Translations under genes and position numbers: made by a program
Shown: positions 34,755 through 49,200 of the stretch, in pieces
How the letters are laid out: the number at the start of each line of letters is the position of its first letter
How positions within the stretch are numbered: the first letter of the stretch is position 1
Assembly (NCBI GenBank): GCA_009760885.1
Contig: CM019717.1
Span: 50,801,366 to 50,865,365, forward strand
Direction of reading: 5' to 3'
From: Achatina immaculata
Taxonomy: Eukaryota > Mollusca > Gastropoda > Stylommatophora > Achatinidae
Length of the DNA: 64,000 nt
Notes under the pieces: model-generated
The model's database searches: none
Told to the model about the DNA's origin: nothing
What the model saw: only the letters and a program-made list of their open reading frames with translations

Positions 34755-36700
34755 ATGCACAATTATAAATAGGTTCACTTTCATGTCAGACAGTTTAGCA
34801 AAATCATACATTTCTGAAGAAAGAAAATATCTGAAAACAGCTACTATGCAATACGGTTCTTTTATTTTCAATTTGTACATATGTCTCAGTCAGATCTCAG
34901 TGTCAATAAATTATAACATACAGCAACAACGTTCAAATTAAGTAATTAAGGAGTAACAGTTTGGGTAAAGGTATGCACAAAGAAAGGAAAGTACCATGTA
35001 ATGAAGCAATAAACTACTTCATAATAAACTTCTTGATAAAACTGGTTGGAAACAGTGTCATATCACTGCAGGAGAAAGTTCCATCATATTTTCTCCAGCT
35101 CTTTGACATTATTTGATGATCTTTGATAAGTCAGCAAATTCTCTTCATCATTCCTGCATCATGCTGTCACTTTAAAATTTCAAAATTATTGTCTGACAAC
35201 AAGTTTGACAACAAAAAAAAAGTTTAATATAACTATATAAAATAAGTTCTACTGCCATTTAAAAGTATGTAAAAAAAAATAAGGGTATGAGCTATATGTA
35301 GTAAATATGCTAATACTTCATAGAATTTTCAACACTCCACTGAACATGAAAAAAGTGACTTACAACTATTCATTACAACCAAAGACAAATACATGTACTT
35401 TAATGCCTACATAACAAAAATTCACTTTCATATAAAAAAAATATTCCATTTATATAAGCATAATAATTAGGATTCTAAAATGTTATAAGTGAATAGTCTG
35501 AAAGTAAAGTAAATTTGAAAAAGGTTTGATGTTCTAGCGAGACTTCATACCCCTATATTAGATTCTGCAACATTTATATCATGAGATAAGCAGTTATTCA
35601 GATGTTGAGCATGTTCTGTTGCTGATGTTCATGTGTGGAGTTTTGTCTTCTGAACAGGAATGATTTCAGAAAAGACTTAATTATTTGATTAGCACACTAA
35701 GATTCAGTAGCCTGTATCATGATGTAAACTTGCGTTAATGGAAATATTTCAAACATTTTCAGAAAAGAGACAGGCTTATTACACAGAATTCAAATGTGCA
35801 TGAGAAGTAACAACATAAGAAAAGCTGAACCCAGAATGAGGTAGTCTGAAGTTGAATGCCCCAACACTAAACATCAACATGTAAAAGCTCTATAGCTTTT
35901 CTCCCTATCCAACCAGTTCTGAAAATATGGGCTGAGCAAGTGTGCAGGGACATTCTTAAATTGTTTTATCACTAACTGAAATTTTGTGCTGAGGGACTTG
36001 TTCTTTTTTTATTCTAAAAATAACACAAACTTAAAAAAAAAAACAAGTTTCATCAGAATATCAGAGCACCTTATCAGCAGTGTGGTTGCTTATGAAAGAT
36101 GATATAATGTATACAGAATCATATACTATGCACTAGACTTCTAACATTAAGTGATATATAGGATAACTCTTACTAAAAGTTGATACTGCTGGTCTGTATA
36201 TAAAATGTCCATTTTCCCCCTCTATTTCACTTTTGTTATTAAATCTAAGAAAGCCATCTGGCATACTGTAAGAAAATAACATTTTAAAAATAATATTTCT
36301 GAAGCTTATAAAATAAGTTGTTTTTTTGCCATAATGTGTTATTTTTAGAATAAAAAAGAATTATGTCTATCCAGATGTACCAAAGAGGAATTTATTAATA
36401 TGGTATATTATTCTATTCCTTAATAAAATGCATGTAAAAACAAGTATAAAATGACTTGAATTTTAATACATGAATTGTTGCCATCATTTCTGAATCAGAA
36501 AACAACCTTGACATGTGCTAAATTGTACAGTCATATAAGGAAACAAAAGGCAAAACATTCTCAACATTAAAAATGTTGTCCATATTAGTAACTAATCAAT
36601 GTTCCCTCTAAGCCACACACAAAAGGAGTCATGCTGTGCATGGCATTTTATATGCTACTCAAAAACTAACACTGTTATGTTTATTTTTCAGTTTCCTTAT
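34755..36700. other. No gene seen
   Basis: Very AT-rich sequence without conserved coding segments or recognisable repeats. Confidence 0.5.
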
Positions 36701-36724
36701 CTTACTTTGTGCTATGATATCTTA

Positions 36725-38132
36725 CATTCTTCCCGTGCCGTTAAACGTCACATAGGGCCCGCATGGTAGTTTGCCAAGATGTCCCGTCTTCTGCGAGGTT
36801 TTCAATCTCATCAAGGGATGTTATGCCCACTGAATTGGCTTCTCTTAATAATGTCCTCTTTAGAGTTTCATGTGGTCGACCTCTTTTTCTTTGGCCTGTT
36901 CCTTTTGATAGCTTGTTTGGGGATTCTCTGATTGTTTCTTCTCATCACATGATCGACATATGTCCATCTCTTTCTGCTCAACCATGAGACAGGTTGTTGT
37001 TTGCTCATTTGTCTGATCTCTGCATTGTTCTTGAATTTATTCCACTTTATACTGAGTATTTCCGTATGCATTTGTTTTTGAAAGAGTCTAATTTCTTGTC
37101 TATTTCTTTAGCTGTTTTCTAGCTTTCACATGCATAAATGAGGGTGGATATTACATTTGAATTGAATAATCTTAACTTGGTTTTTGTGCTTATAACTTTT
37201 GAATGCTGTATGTTCTCAGGATTCTTGAAGGTCAGTGCTGCTTTGGCAATTCGAATTCTAACTTCTTTTCTGGTGTCACCATTGTGGTCTATATAGCTGC
37301 CAGGATATGCAAAATGGTTTACTTATTCAACAGCTGTTCCTTCTACGTATATTTGTCCTTCGTCGTTAATGAGAACCTTCATTCTTTTTGTTTTATCCTT
37401 GTTAATTTCAAGTCCTATTTTACTAGCCATTGAAGACGGTATCTGTTTTTACTTGCATATTTCATATTGTCGCTGATAAGTTATGTCATCTGCAAAATCA
37501 AGATTTTCCAGTTGAGTCACATATACCCAATCAACGCCCGTTTTGCCTTTGCAACATTTTTTCATTATGAAGTCTATGGCAATTCCAAAAAGCAAGGGAG
37601 ATAATATACATCCTTGTTTCATGCCTGTTTCAATCTGGACCCATTCACTCATATGTATTGATTGCACAAACATATCCATTGTAGAGATCACTAATGATGT
37701 TGACAATCTTAGATGGTATTCCATATATTCCTAAAATTCTCCCTAATGATTCTCTGTGTATGCTATCAAATGCCTTTTTTAAAGTTTATGAAGTTCAGGA
37801 TTAACGGTCTTTGCTTTTCAATATGTTCTTCAAGTATTACTCTTATAGTAAAGATCTGGTCGAGACAGCTCCGTTTTTGAAATCCTGCCTGTTCCTCTCT
37901 CATTGCAGCATCCACTATATCTTGAGTTCTATTCAGAATAACTTTGCAAAATACTTTTAACACAACCGATAGTAAGGTTACTCCTCTCCAGTTGTTGCAA
38001 TCACTACGGTTGCCTTTTTTCGGTTTTTTACAATGATTCCTTGTTTCCATTTAGAAGGGACTTTTTCTTCTTTCCAAACTTTATTGAACATTCTCTGTAG
38101 TTGTTTCATGTTGTCTATATTAATAGCTTTTG
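36725..38132 (-). mobile_element. RTE-type LINE, third copy, degraded
   Basis: Minus strand holds NMKQLQRMFNKVWKEEKVP, CNNWRGVTLLSVVLKVFCKV, IETGMKQGCILSPLLFGIA and NLDFADDITYQ in shifted frames, ending with the same 3' terminus as 32111-34740. More decayed than the other two copies. No target duplication recognised. Confidence 0.85.
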
Positions 38133-38139
38133 TATGTGT

Positions 38140-39790
38140 GGTATGGTATGGCTGATGAAAAATATGATAGCTCTACATGAGTTTGTTTTATTGATTTCTG
38201 TGGATTTTAGTATTTTTTCTATGAGAACGTAGATATAACTATGTAATCTGACATTATGACACACATTTGCACACAAAATATTTTTGAGAACATATCTGCA
38301 TATAGGTTGAAAATTTTGCCCAAGAACTATAAAATTTCACAGGGAATATTGGTACCGATGTGACTTTGTTTACTGTGCTCTGCTGTGTGGATGATGCTGT
38401 CAAAAGTTCTGATTAGAGCCAGACAACAGGCATCAAGCCCAGCTACTGTTGACATTTAATGTTCATATGTAAAAACGTATTTTACACTAACAAAACTGAT
38501 GTAAATATACACAGTACCGCTGTTGCCCAAACAAAGTTACCAGCACAAACAAAACTACTGAAAGGAAGCTGTGATAAATTATTCCTTTATAAAAAAATTC
38601 TGAATTCTAATTTCCCTGAAAGTATGAAGTGCAGTGCCAATTTGGGGCTGAAGCATCTAAAACAAAATACATTATATAAATGTAGTAGATCATACGTGCA
38701 TGATAGAAAAATGCCAGTAGCCTGTCAAGTTACAAAATAATTTTGGATGAGCTGTACAAAATAAAAATGTTCAAAAAGTCTGAAACAAAATAAACATATG
38801 CATTTAAAATGAAGCATAAAAAAAAGCATCACATTTTGGTTTCAAAGAAATAAAAACTCTCAGCTTACACAGATTCTTAAGCTGGAGGTTAGTCATGTAA
38901 CTGAACAAACGAACAAAAAAGGAATAATGTTTTATACAATAGATAATTATTCTGTTGATATGATGGATCAGACAAACTAAGTCTAAAATCTTATGCAACA
39001 TTTTCAAGAACATTTTCAGGGTACACACACATATTGTCTCTTCATCATGTGTGTAACTAACAAATGGCTGGGAGACCTTTCTCAAGATCTATAAAAAAAA
39101 AAGTACTATGAAAAACCAAGTCATGACTGAAGCAAGTAAATAAATAAATGCAAATATTTACATGCATGACCATAGTGGCATGGCAAAAGAAATGTATAAG
39201 AAAAATCAAAAATGGTCATTCACATATGAAGTAGAATACTTTACACAATGAACTGGTACCCAAAGGAATTTTAGTTACTGCAAATGTTAACTCCTGTTTT
39301 CTGAGAAAGTAGCATTTGAAAAATAAGCAACCAATCTGCCTATACCAAAATAGTGAATCTAAGGCAAAATGATATGAAACAAAACCATAATGAATAAAAG
39401 GTCCCAAGTAATAAAAGAGATATTTAAACATGTGATTATAACATGAATGAGACTTTCTTTCACTGGTAAATAAACATACTATTAAAGCAAAAATTTAACA
39501 AAAACATAATAACAAAACAATACCTGTGTGCAAAGCATGCACACCTTGTTCCTGTTATGTAAAAAAATATCATAGGTATCAATAAACAGTACATGAGAAA
39601 AGTATTTCAAATCCATTCTTCTAAACAATCCCTTAGGAATGTAAGAGCAACTATTATGTGAAGTTAAATCTTTAACAGTAATAGTTGGAGAATTTAAAAA
39701 ATACTTTAAAGTTTCATCATCCCTGATTTAAAGGACACTAAGTGTCTAAAATTTTAGATTACTAAAACTTTTAAATTGAAAAAAAGAATC
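38140..39790. other. No gene seen
   Basis: AT-rich, downstream of the IMP-L2-like gene. Part could belong to its 3' UTR if a distal poly(A) site is used. Confidence 0.4.
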
Positions 39791-39792
39791 AC

Positions 39793-39834
39793 TTTATTAA
39801 AAAAAAAAAAACTACTTCAAATTTATAATTTATT
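39793..39834 (-). terminator. Candidate poly(A) signals for the IMP-L2-like gene
   Basis: On the minus strand AATAAA occurs at 39834-39829 and 39798-39793, the second followed by a T-rich stretch. They lie 360-400 nt after the stop codon. Prediction only. Confidence 0.3.
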
Positions 39835-40192
39835 TTAAATAAAGCACACATCTGTCCTAAATATTACACTTTTGGTGTCTTGGCTTATTTTTTTGCAAAC
39901 AAAAAAGGTATTTTCCTTTCTTCAAATTTCCATTCTGTCCCATTAACAAGCCTCACTGTAGAATTAATTGTTTAATTGTGCTATTCTTCACAAGGATATT
40001 CACAAAATCACATTCATGTATCTGCAATACATATAAATGTAATTTAAAAAATAACTTTTTTCACCCTCATTCACACCAGACTTGGCTGAGACTGTTTAAC
40101 AGATGTAGGTCACTTGTGACGTTGACTAGATCTGGGAGGATTATGGGTAACTGCGATGCCAGATGAATAAGCTTCCCAAAACAAAAGCTCAT

Positions 40193-40228
40193 TTACAAGG
40201 GAAATCCAAAGTCATCCTCTCTTGGTGT
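40193..40228 (-). CDS. IMP-L2-like exon 8 (terminal, 36 nt)
   Basis: Encodes TPREDDFGFPL and TAA after a TTCCCCAG acceptor. Far too short for an ORF scan. It continues in phase 0 from exon 7 and gives the acidic tail expected in this family. Confidence 0.75.
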   Translation of the reverse strand, partial: TPREDDFGFPL

Positions 40229-43200
40229 CTGGGGAATAAAGAAATAGTTACGTAGTTAAAAATAAAAGAAAACTAAACCATTTTGAAACAGTTAGTTTAA
40301 CAATGCAGTTAAATTTAAAAGATTTCTTGTTACCATTACGCATTAATTCAGCATTTTTAGTAGGGGTGAAGATGCTTGTCTGATGAGGCAATCAGCGACC
40401 CATAGCTGATATCCTAGCATCATGGTTAGCGAACCAAGGCTGACCAAGACCCTGTCCCACCTTTCCATGGTACCCCCAGTAACAGGCTAGCCTGGCTAAC
40501 GGAGCAGGGATCGCCACATTCCCCATGGTGGTGGAGTCTGCTAAAAAAAGCACTGCACACCCCCTGCTTCTTAGCTGTACTCCGGGACTGAAAAAATAGC
40601 CACCATAACCCACTCCCACGTCGATATGATGCTGTGCTTCAACACTTTAACAGCATCAGCTGCAAAGAACATCAGCTCACAGTTACGGGGAGTTCGTACA
40701 AGTACAAAGCATTTTTAGTGTAATTTTTCTTTCCAAAAAGTATTACATTCTTGTTTTGTTTCCATGCTTGTATACTCAACAAGGAGTGCAACATGTTAGC
40801 TCTGGGAGAAAAATCATGTACAGTCATTCAGGAAGTGAAGAACTGAAAGTAATGCAGCAAGTTGATTATAAATATATAAATAACAAGCCACAGAATAGAC
40901 AACCAAAACTAACAGCTAAATGGATCCTGGATGAGCATTTTATAGACTGGCAGCAATCTCTTCTAAATAGGATCTAGACCCTAAAAGGATTATGAATGTA
41001 TTCATTGCCCTAAAGGGATTATGGATATATTCATTGCCCTAAAGGGATTATGGATGTATTCATTGCCCTAAAGGGATTATAGATGTATTCATTTTTTTAA
41101 AAAATTGGAATATTCAGGGTGACATTTGTGATTAAAAGAGAAGTAGAATTAGCAGTATTTAAACACAAACATCCAAAGCAGATGTGAAGCAATGTGGATG
41201 AAATCTGATTTAGGGGGAAAAACCTTCTACTGAAAGAATGTTGCTTCACTCAGAAGAACATAGGTTATCTTTCAAAAGAGGTTAGAATGATAAACACATA
41301 GCCAAAGAATACCTTCATAGACTGGGAACCAGTACACTAGTATGGTCCGCTATGTAGTGGTTGAGTTTGCCTATTGGGTCTTTTGGGATTTTAAAAGCAC
41401 CACCCAACCCACTCCCAATCTGACCAGATGTCTGTTTTATGAGATCAAGCACCATGACATCAGCTGCAAAGAGCTGTTGTTCACAAAAGTTTGTTTTTTT
41501 TTGTGTGTGTAAAACTGCACCATATATTTCCATAGAACACTGCTCTAGTAGAGCCGATTTTGCTGTGGCCATTACTATATTTATTCTGCATAAAAAGAGA
41601 AGGGTACTACAACATTAACAGCAACATCACTTACAGGATACAGAAAGGACTCCTTCGTGTCTGTTCCAAATCTGTTGTCTGCCACACAAGTGTAGGCACC
41701 CATATTTTCCATCCATGTAATTTTATGGATAATCAAGTCACCATTGGCTGCAGTCTAGAAGATGACACATGGAAAAGAATCTTTTACACAGAATTTCTCA
41801 GTTGCCACCATAATTTTTCATTCAAATAACTTGTGCACATAACTTCATAACTAACGAATTTGTGCACATATACCTAGCCATTCTAAAGCAGGTGCAGAAA
41901 TAACTTCAGATGGGAAATGCAAAACAGAAATTAGGAACAGAATAGGCCAAGCAAAGACTGCATTTCAGAGAATGAGAAACATATTAGCTAACACATCTTT
42001 ATCAATGAATGTTAGAAAACGAGTCCTAAAATGCTATATTGAACCTATCTTGTTATATGGAAGTGAATATAGGACAATAGGCAAGTCTGCACAAAAATCA
42101 TTGGAAGCAGCAGAAATGTGGTTTATTAGAAGAATGTTGCGAATCCCCTGGACAGCAAAAATAACTAATGAAGAATGTATGAGAAAAGCTGGAGAGACAA
42201 AAAACCTTGTCAGAAAGATAAGTGAGAGACAATGTACTTTCATAGGACATGCAATGAGAAGAGGGGACATTGAAAATATTATAACAACAGGAAAAATAGA
42301 AGGAAGAAGATCAAGAGGAAGACCAAGAGAAATGATACTGGACAGTCTGACGGGATGGTGTGAGAGGAGATCACCAACTGAACTGATGGCCTGCATGAAG
42401 GATCGGGTACTCTGGAGAAGCATAATAGCCAACGCCAGTCGGCACGGCACCTGATGATGATGATACCTAGCCAGAGTGTGCACATATTCCTCATTTTATA
42501 AAATGTGCTCATAAGCATTCATGCAGTCTCTCCAACTAAGTTGACCATTTGTGGTCATTTATTTTAGTTTTCACTGCCTGCTTTTCATGCTTTAGGGTAA
42601 ATATTTAGTTGCAGTGTCATTAGATTTAATTGGATAAGTTCTGTGCAACTTATTTGTTCACATTTTTTAAAAGTTGTGCTTCCTGAAGTGCAACATTTTC
42701 CACACTTTTTTGTTTGTTTGTTTTCCTTTTTTTTTGGAGTTCCAAGTGAAGGACTGCTTTATGATGTAAGACAATATTCTCTTTACTGCATGGCTTTGTC
42801 ACTAATCAGTTCACATCACATAAATATTTGTGATATAATAATATTATATAATGCAATAATATTATAAGTTCTAGATCAGCCTTTCTCAATCCTTTTGTCC
42901 CCAAGGAATCCCTGCATTAAAATATTTACCGCTGCCTATTTTTTTTGCATGTCTCCCCACCCCACCCCACAAACCATAAAATATATCAATTCTAATAAGG
43001 TCACTAGTGTAGGCAGAAAGTTCATCCTATTAGTTTACCTAGACGGCCACCACCAAAAAGAATAATAATAAATGTATATTATGCAAAATGTTAATCAGGT
43101 ATGGCTTGTGATATATGGCATGTGCAGAAGTAGGTTTTTTTTCTTTGTATAAAACTAAATATGACTCTTTAACCAACCTTTTTTAGACAAAAAAAAAAAA

Positions 43201-46200
43201 ACAAAAGCATGTAGCTAAACCCTAGGATTCAGGAGAAGTGCTTAGGAAGGATTTTTCAGTCATAATATCTGGTGGAACCCAGCAGATCCTTTGTGGATCC
43301 CCAGGGTTCCACAGAACCCAGGATGAGAAACTGTTTCAGATCTATGATCTAGTGACAGTACTTAAAATTCGAATAATTAAACAATAAATTTCTGAGGACA
43401 TCATGAAACTTACTGTATAATTTTCATCATCTTCGATTGGCTTGTTGTTTCTGTCATACCAGACAATTGTTGGTGCTGGAGTTCCCTCAGCTCGACAAAA
43501 GAGCTGCACTTTGCTATTCTCATATTCAAGTCTCCCAACAGTCCACATGTAAATACGGGCTGGCTCACCTAAAACAAGAACAAAAACAACAGTAAATAAT
43601 GCTTTTATTGGCTTTCTACTGTAGAACTGTAATTTTTGTAACAATTTTTATCTGTTAAAAGAAATCAGCATTTACTTATTTCTGTCATAAATTTGTAACA
43701 AAGGTAATATCTGCTACAAAATTAAGGACATTTTGTTACATTTACAAGCTAAACTGTAGTATTTACACCATCAGCCATATATTTCAGTAAATATTTTATT
43801 TATGTTTGATTTCCTGGTCTTTGTCACTAAATACAAACTGAAAGTGGAAGGATGGGAATCAGTGTTGATTATGCTTCTAAGATACTTGAGCCTTCAGGTT
43901 TTATGGTGTAAGAGAATAGCTCTCACTCTGTCATTTAAAAATATTCCTGCAGAATACAGACATCAAGTAAGTTTTATCTCTAGGTGATTTATAACAACCA
44001 ATTCTTGAGTGAATGTAGTTAAGTTCAGAGCACAGTGTCACCTTCACAAAGCGTTGCCATTTCCATAGTTTTATTATGTGCTCTCATTAGCTCTGGTGCA
44101 GATTTTCATTACTGTTGTCTTTATATAGTTACTGTTTCCAGTTTTTCATGTTTCTACCACACAAAGAAAATTCACGACATCTTACTAATCTTTCCATATT
44201 CTTATTTGCACATTTCCCTCACTTGGGACATAATATAGAGACTCTTGACATTCCCATATATAAAAACTACTTCTAGTTGTAACAGCTCTGTTCTTAGCAA
44301 TGTGAAAGGAAGTGTCAGTTCACATACAATATTTTTTTTTCTGTAGCTCTTATCTCTACTGGTTGTCTCCCAATACATATTAATAGTGATTTATGGCTAC
44401 TTAAAATGAAAGCCTTTACTCTGGGTAAAATCTCAGCTGGTTCTGGCTAAATCCTTAGAGCATGTACCAGAAAAAAAGAAAGAGGGATTAGAGAAAATGA
44501 ACTACTAAAATAAATCTATAGCAGGCTTGAAGAAAAGTAGGTCATTGTGTGTAATTATTTCAAGGTTCAGTATAAACTTGACTAAGACTTCTAGTAATAT
44601 CTAATATTAGCTTGGTTAGATTACCAACCCTGCTGTATTTCAAAAGTCTATGCATACAACAGGGTACCATTATTTCTGATTTTATATATGCTTTTTTTTC
44701 ATAAGTGTTTAACTACTAAAATATAAAGTTCTTCAAAATATTTTTTCATTTATACAGTCTCTATTCCACCACTTAGAACATCTTCCGGTTTCCCAGATTC
44801 AGTGCCAATCTGTGGTACTCTTGGGAAAAGAAAATATCAGTCCTGTAAATGAGATAGTGAAATACTGCCTTAAACACTTTGGTAAATAATTAGCAGTTCA
44901 TTACTTCAGACAATTTATGAACATCATTTATTCATTCAGCATTCTGGCTCTTCTGAATCTTCCTTAATATTTTTATCCATCCCAAAAAAAAAAGAGACAT
45001 GGTGTTTTCTTTTTTTTTCCCCGTTTTTATAGATCCAAAATTTGTTCCTTGTTCGATGATCACAGATGGAGTAAATGGAACCTCAGCTCAAGTACCTGAT
45101 TAAATGTGAACATCTTCATGAGAGATACACTAAAAGAAATTACAAGCAAATACCAAAAGAAGTTTAAAAGCTTATAAAATGAATGGTGCACAAATGTTGA
45201 GAAACACTTCCACTTACCTCTCTTGGATCTTTTCCCAACACATTTGTGGACTTCAGAGTACAAAATATTGTCTGGATTTTCTGCAAAGGGACAAAGGAGA
45301 GTTGGTCAAAAATATTTTCACAGTACAGAAATGAGGCACAGAAACACTGAGGTTTCATCACTACAATTTACACACTATTTGTCTTTACTATCAGAAACCA
45401 TAAGATGGTAAGACAGCATTGAATATGTTTACTCCTTTAAATGCTCACAAATTTCAGTTTTCAAATGACCTTTTCCTATCTTTGTAAACACTACAAGAAC
45501 AATGTAGTGGAAAATGAAAGATGTACTGAAATTTTTTTCGGGTTATCTTCAATAGCTTAATAAGGGAAAAAAAAACAAAACTTTTACTGACAGTGGAATG
45601 AAAAAATGGACATCACAGAGTGGTCAGAGAACACATTTAAGAGACAGAAGAGATGGTTCAAAACTACTTCACTCAAATGGGGGTAGGATTGACATCATAG
45701 TGAGGCTTAACTCTTCCCGTACCGCGCCGCCCTTTAAGTCCAGTTCCGGTTTTACCGTCGGATCCCACGCCACCTTTAAGTATTCTGATTGTTTTTTCGT
45801 TAAAACTTGATGCAACTTTTCATTTAGCCAACCAGAACTCTTCTGCTCCAAAGTTACGCTATTTTAGCATCCGGTCAGGCTGGAAATGAAAGGAAATCAC
45901 GAAGTGGATCGAATTCAGTGAATTTTTTTCTACTTTTTTCGAGGTTGGTTGGTAGAATGGTCATACTGACCTACTAGACCTAGCTTACTAAATGTGTTTT
46001 TCACATCTGTAGACCTGTTAGATTTATTGGATATCAAAAGCATCCGCAATTATCGATATTTATGCACCGGTATACACATTCTGCATTGGATTCTGGCACA
46101 TTTCAGGTATGTAAAACTTTGATTTTAGTGCTCAGCCCTAAAAAAATATTTTTAGCGCCAAAAAGTCGTTCGATCTTTTCAGAGTAGTTGTTTTTTTTCT

Positions 46201-49200
46201 ATTCTTTGTTTTTTTAAATGATAAATAACTTCATTTATGGAATCTTCTTTCATTTCCACTTATTTTAATATGAGATACACACGTGTTGATGAAGGAGTTT
46301 GTTTGTTACAATGAATTTTATAAAGGGACCCCCTTATATGAAAACACCCGCTCAGCCATGTAACATCATCATCGGTACCAGCGTAACGTCCGTGTTTTTT
46401 TACGCAGTACGGAAAGAGTTAAGAGATACTGCAGTTCATTATAAGGACATTGTCCTATCTTCATGTGTACATCTTAGGATATAAAAAAAAAACGATGATA
46501 GTTGGCTATCACCTTTATCTATCACTACATCATCAATAGGCATAGCAGCAAATCATATGGTGTGCTAGAAAAAGGAAAACAAAATTTTTGGCTAAAGGAA
46601 GAAGAAAAGTATTTTTGTGAAATGAAGTGATGTACAAAACACATACTGGACAGCAGAAAAAAAAATGGAATGATACAGAATGAAAATCATTTGAAAGGAA
46701 ATGACGATACAGAATGAGGAAAAACAATACCAATGGAAGAGGCAAAAGATATATACTCACCAACTCTGAGGAAAGTTGTCTGGGATTTTCTTATCATGGC
46801 ATTCTCAGCCACACAGGTGTACTTTGCCTCATCACTTTCACTCAGACAATCCAGATAGAGTTTCGAGTGAGTGGTGGAGAGCTGCAGGTTCATAGCATTG
46901 TGGTTCTCATAATAAGCTTCATCATCTCTGATGCTTCGTGAAGATCCCTGAGGATTATGGAAGTGAAAATGACCACTCCCTCTGGCACTTTGTAAAACTA
47001 CACCATACACCTCTGTCTAACTTTATTATGAAAATGACCAAGATCTGTCATGACGTGAAGGGCTTGCTCAAAACAAAAAATAAAAACAAGATGCAAATTC
47101 TGCCAGAGGTCACAGCTTCTTTTACCCTGATCTATACAAGGATGTTTAGGCTTCATATCACATATCTCAGAATATACGGAAAAAAATGTGCCCAGAAGAC
47201 CAGATAAGTAATGCATATTATCAGCTCAACATAAGAAAACAAGTCACAATTATATTCAAACTGTATAAATGATTGATAAATTAGCTCTACTACAAATTTA
47301 AAACTGGAACTAATCATCAATGTCAATGTGGTATGGGCAAAATTACAACAGTGAACTTTTTTGCTGGTGTCCATACTTTTGGAAATCTACGTAGGGACCA
47401 AGAAGATCTTAAGAAAACTACTTATACTGAAATTATCCATGATGTCAGGAGAATTTTTGTTTAAATACAATGTGTGGTATCAGAATGTATGAATTAGGCT
47501 GAACTTATTTCTCCTCATGAACTGAAGCCTCAGAACTACTTCACAAATGCAATGTTACCAAAACAGTTCATGTAACGTTCTAGAGTTACAACTGTTCAAA
47601 CAACAAGATCAAGCTAACTATTAATTGTGCAGAAAGTTTGTTAAAAAAAAACAAAAACACAACGGTGTGTAATATTGCAAGAGAGCTAAACCAAAGAAAA
47701 AACTAAGCATTACCTGTGTGATTCTCACTCCGTTCTTCAACCAGTGAATGGTAGGGGATGGAGTCCCTCCAACCTCACAGTCCAGGACAATGCTGCCATA
47801 TCTGGGTGCCAAAGTTTCTGGCTCCAATGGTTCTCCTTTGAAGAAGAGTTTGTTTTTCAGTACAATGGTGTTTTCTTGAGTTCCTTTTAAAAGCAAAGAG
47901 AGAACTTTCTTAAGAGTATGGTCAAAGGTGCAGTTAAAACATTCCATAAGGATCAAAGAGTCTATGCATAGTCAGATTATTTCCACAAGGATTGAATAAT
48001 CTAGCTGTAACTAAAATATTTTCATAAGGAATCAAGAATAAATGAAAACAGCAGTCTAAAGCTTTGTTAAAATCACAGATTTAATTAAATGGGTAATTTA
48101 ATTAGAAGCACAAAACTGCAGTTACATGAAAACTGTAGGTAAAGCTAATTCAAGGGAATTAATGAAGAAGTGAAAATACTGGTAACGGGTGCTTGTTACA
48201 ATTTAGTGAATATATTTGTAAAAATTCACAAGGATCAAATTATAAAGTGTTAAATGTAGATTAAGAGCACATACACACACACACAAAATAATGAAGATAG
48301 CCGCTGTATGGAATCATGCAAAAAAAAAAATATATATATATGAATAGGTTCAGTTGTGATTGCTAGACTGATGTATAATTTATGCTGCTCTGTTGATTTG
48401 GCATACAAAATTGGCACACCTTTGGCATAAAAAATTGGCACACAAAATACCTGGTAACTGTCCAAAACGCTTGTGCTGTGTGGACTTCTGAAAAAAAAAT
48501 TGAAAAATTGAAAAATGGAGTTTTAAAAATAGGATTACAATTTCACAATCTTGGAAGCTTTCAACATCTACATAAAGTTTCTATTTTTGTTATATGGTGC
48601 TCTTTTTTAGAAAGGCAAAATCTTCAAATCAAGCACATCGTGATGAATGATGTAGGATTTTTAAAAAAGCAGCCAGATTAAAAAATAAAACAGTAATCTA
48701 AAGCCACAACTGTCTGTCTGGCTCTTCCCTCACAAGAAAAAAAAAAGATCTATTATTCCAGCTAATCCTGGTTACATTGCAACATAATCATGATTAATGC
48801 TATGGCTGAGATGAACATGTTAAAGACTGGATCTCATCTGAAGTTCTTTCCTCATTGTTGTTGCCTTCTTTCATCTGCCAAGATTAAATCTTCAGATCCT
48901 TATTTTTGTTCCTATTTCATGAAAGGTTGACTTTCACAGTCTGGCATTGTTCCTTCTTTTGTGCTCATAGACTCAATACTGCAGACATAAAAATGCTGTA
49001 ATGGCAAAATACTATAACTAGAATTCATCCACAGTCAACATTAGCAGAAACGAAACTGAGACAAAAATATTTATTACTCGCTTTTCTGTCTATAAAGTAA
49101 TTTTGTTTTCTTTTAAAATTTCTCTTTAGAAATCTTCAAATGAAGTAAGACCCTAATGTAAACTGCTCTGACTTTTCATTTTCTAATTCTTTAATCTTCG

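Noticed and set aside
41747..41747. Alternative CTGCAG acceptor for IMP-L2-like exon 7
   Set aside because: It would shift the frame after exon 6; the CTTCTAG acceptor 7 nt upstream keeps phase 0.
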